Shown in pieces: positions 63,903 through 64,000 of a stretch of 64,000 nucleotides of DNA (positions within the stretch are counted from its first letter, which is position 1; each line of letters starts with the position of its first letter). The notes below the pieces were generated by a model. That model worked only from the letters and a program-made list of their open reading frames with translations. It did not search any database and had not been told where the DNA came from. The DNA comes from Terriglobales bacterium (GTDB lineage: Bacteria > Acidobacteriota > Terriglobia > Terriglobales > Acidobacteriaceae): NCBI GenBank assembly GCA_025936825.1, contig JAICSO010000006.1, forward strand, positions 124,001 through 188,000, in the 5' to 3' direction. Made by a program: the position numbers and the translations under genes.

Positions 63903-64000
63903 TCCTAGATTTTGACCTGCTGTTCAGGATGGCATCGCAGGTACCAGCATGGTTCCGGAGGAGGTCAAGCGTATACACCTTCGTCCCGGATGCCTCAACG
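63903..64000. other. Right-edge remainder
   Basis: No gene can be supported in the last 98 bases. A weak GGAGGAGG (63956-63963) occurs but no start follows it convincingly before the window ends. Confidence 0.35.

Overview
The window looks like a chromosomal segment of an Acidobacteriota (Terriglobia-like, soil) bacterium. This is an inference from gene style, not from a marker gene: roughly mid-50s percent GC, a Tad locus followed by a DUF192 gene, a TonB-like protein with a very long linker, an Ig-like lipoprotein, many polytopic GT-C type glycosyltransferases, and ATGA/GTGA gene overlaps with clear Shine-Dalgarno sites. There is no rRNA, tRNA, CRISPR array, transposase or integrase that I can see.

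Layout. (1) 0.4-5.1 kb, + strand: four type IV minor-pilin genes (FimT/GspH-, PilV-, PilW- and PilX-like); the PilX-like one is enlarged by Gly/Ser/Tyr-rich repeats. (2) 5.2-6.4 kb, - strand: an Ig-like secreted protein and a 59-residue basic protein. (3) 6.5-9.7 kb, + strand: a tightly overlapping six-gene cassette behind a sigma70-like promoter, with a single-strand-annealing-like protein, an SSB/DUF669-like protein, a PD-(D/E)XK nuclease with four cysteines, an HNH protein and two unknowns. (4) 9.8-12.3 kb: a large membrane protein and a GtrA flippase. (5) 12.3-28.2 kb, - strand: one long surface-sugar operon. In transcription order it encodes a membrane protein, RfbF, RfbG, RfbH (CDP-3,6-dideoxyhexose route), a NeuB-like synthase, a KdsC-like phosphatase, a GmhA-like isomerase, a TPP enzyme, a TIM-barrel isomerase, a Gfo/Idh/MocA oxidoreductase, an SDR, an FkbM methyltransferase, an NAD-dependent sugar reductase/epimerase, a second methyltransferase and a GT2 transferase.

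(6) 28.6-35.8 kb, - strand: an NtrC-type sigma54 activator, two TadE-like pseudopilins, a TadG-like protein and a TonB-like protein. (7) 36.1-52.7 kb, + strand: ten genes, nine for large polytopic membrane proteins (mostly GT39/GT87-like, several tandem paralogues) and one for a small single-pass protein, closed by a convergent acyltransferase. (8) 54.1-62.4 kb, + strand: the core Tad/Flp pilus operon (two Flp pilins, CpaB, secretin, TadZ, TadA, TadB, TadC, a 32-residue membrane peptide, DUF192) behind a good sigma54 promoter. (9) 62.5-63.9 kb: a Tat-exported GH30 glycosidase.

How it fits together. The Tad pilus genes lie in two blocks either side of the membrane-glycosyltransferase array. 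The regulator block and the pilin operon each carry a -24/-12 element, so the NtrC-like protein is a natural candidate to switch on Flp pili. The sugar operon would make one or more unusual surface sugars: a CDP-linked 3,6-dideoxyhexose, possibly two-carbon branched, and/or a 3-deoxy-ulosonate. The GT-C array could place sugars on a lipid, polysaccharide or the pilus itself; that last link is inference.
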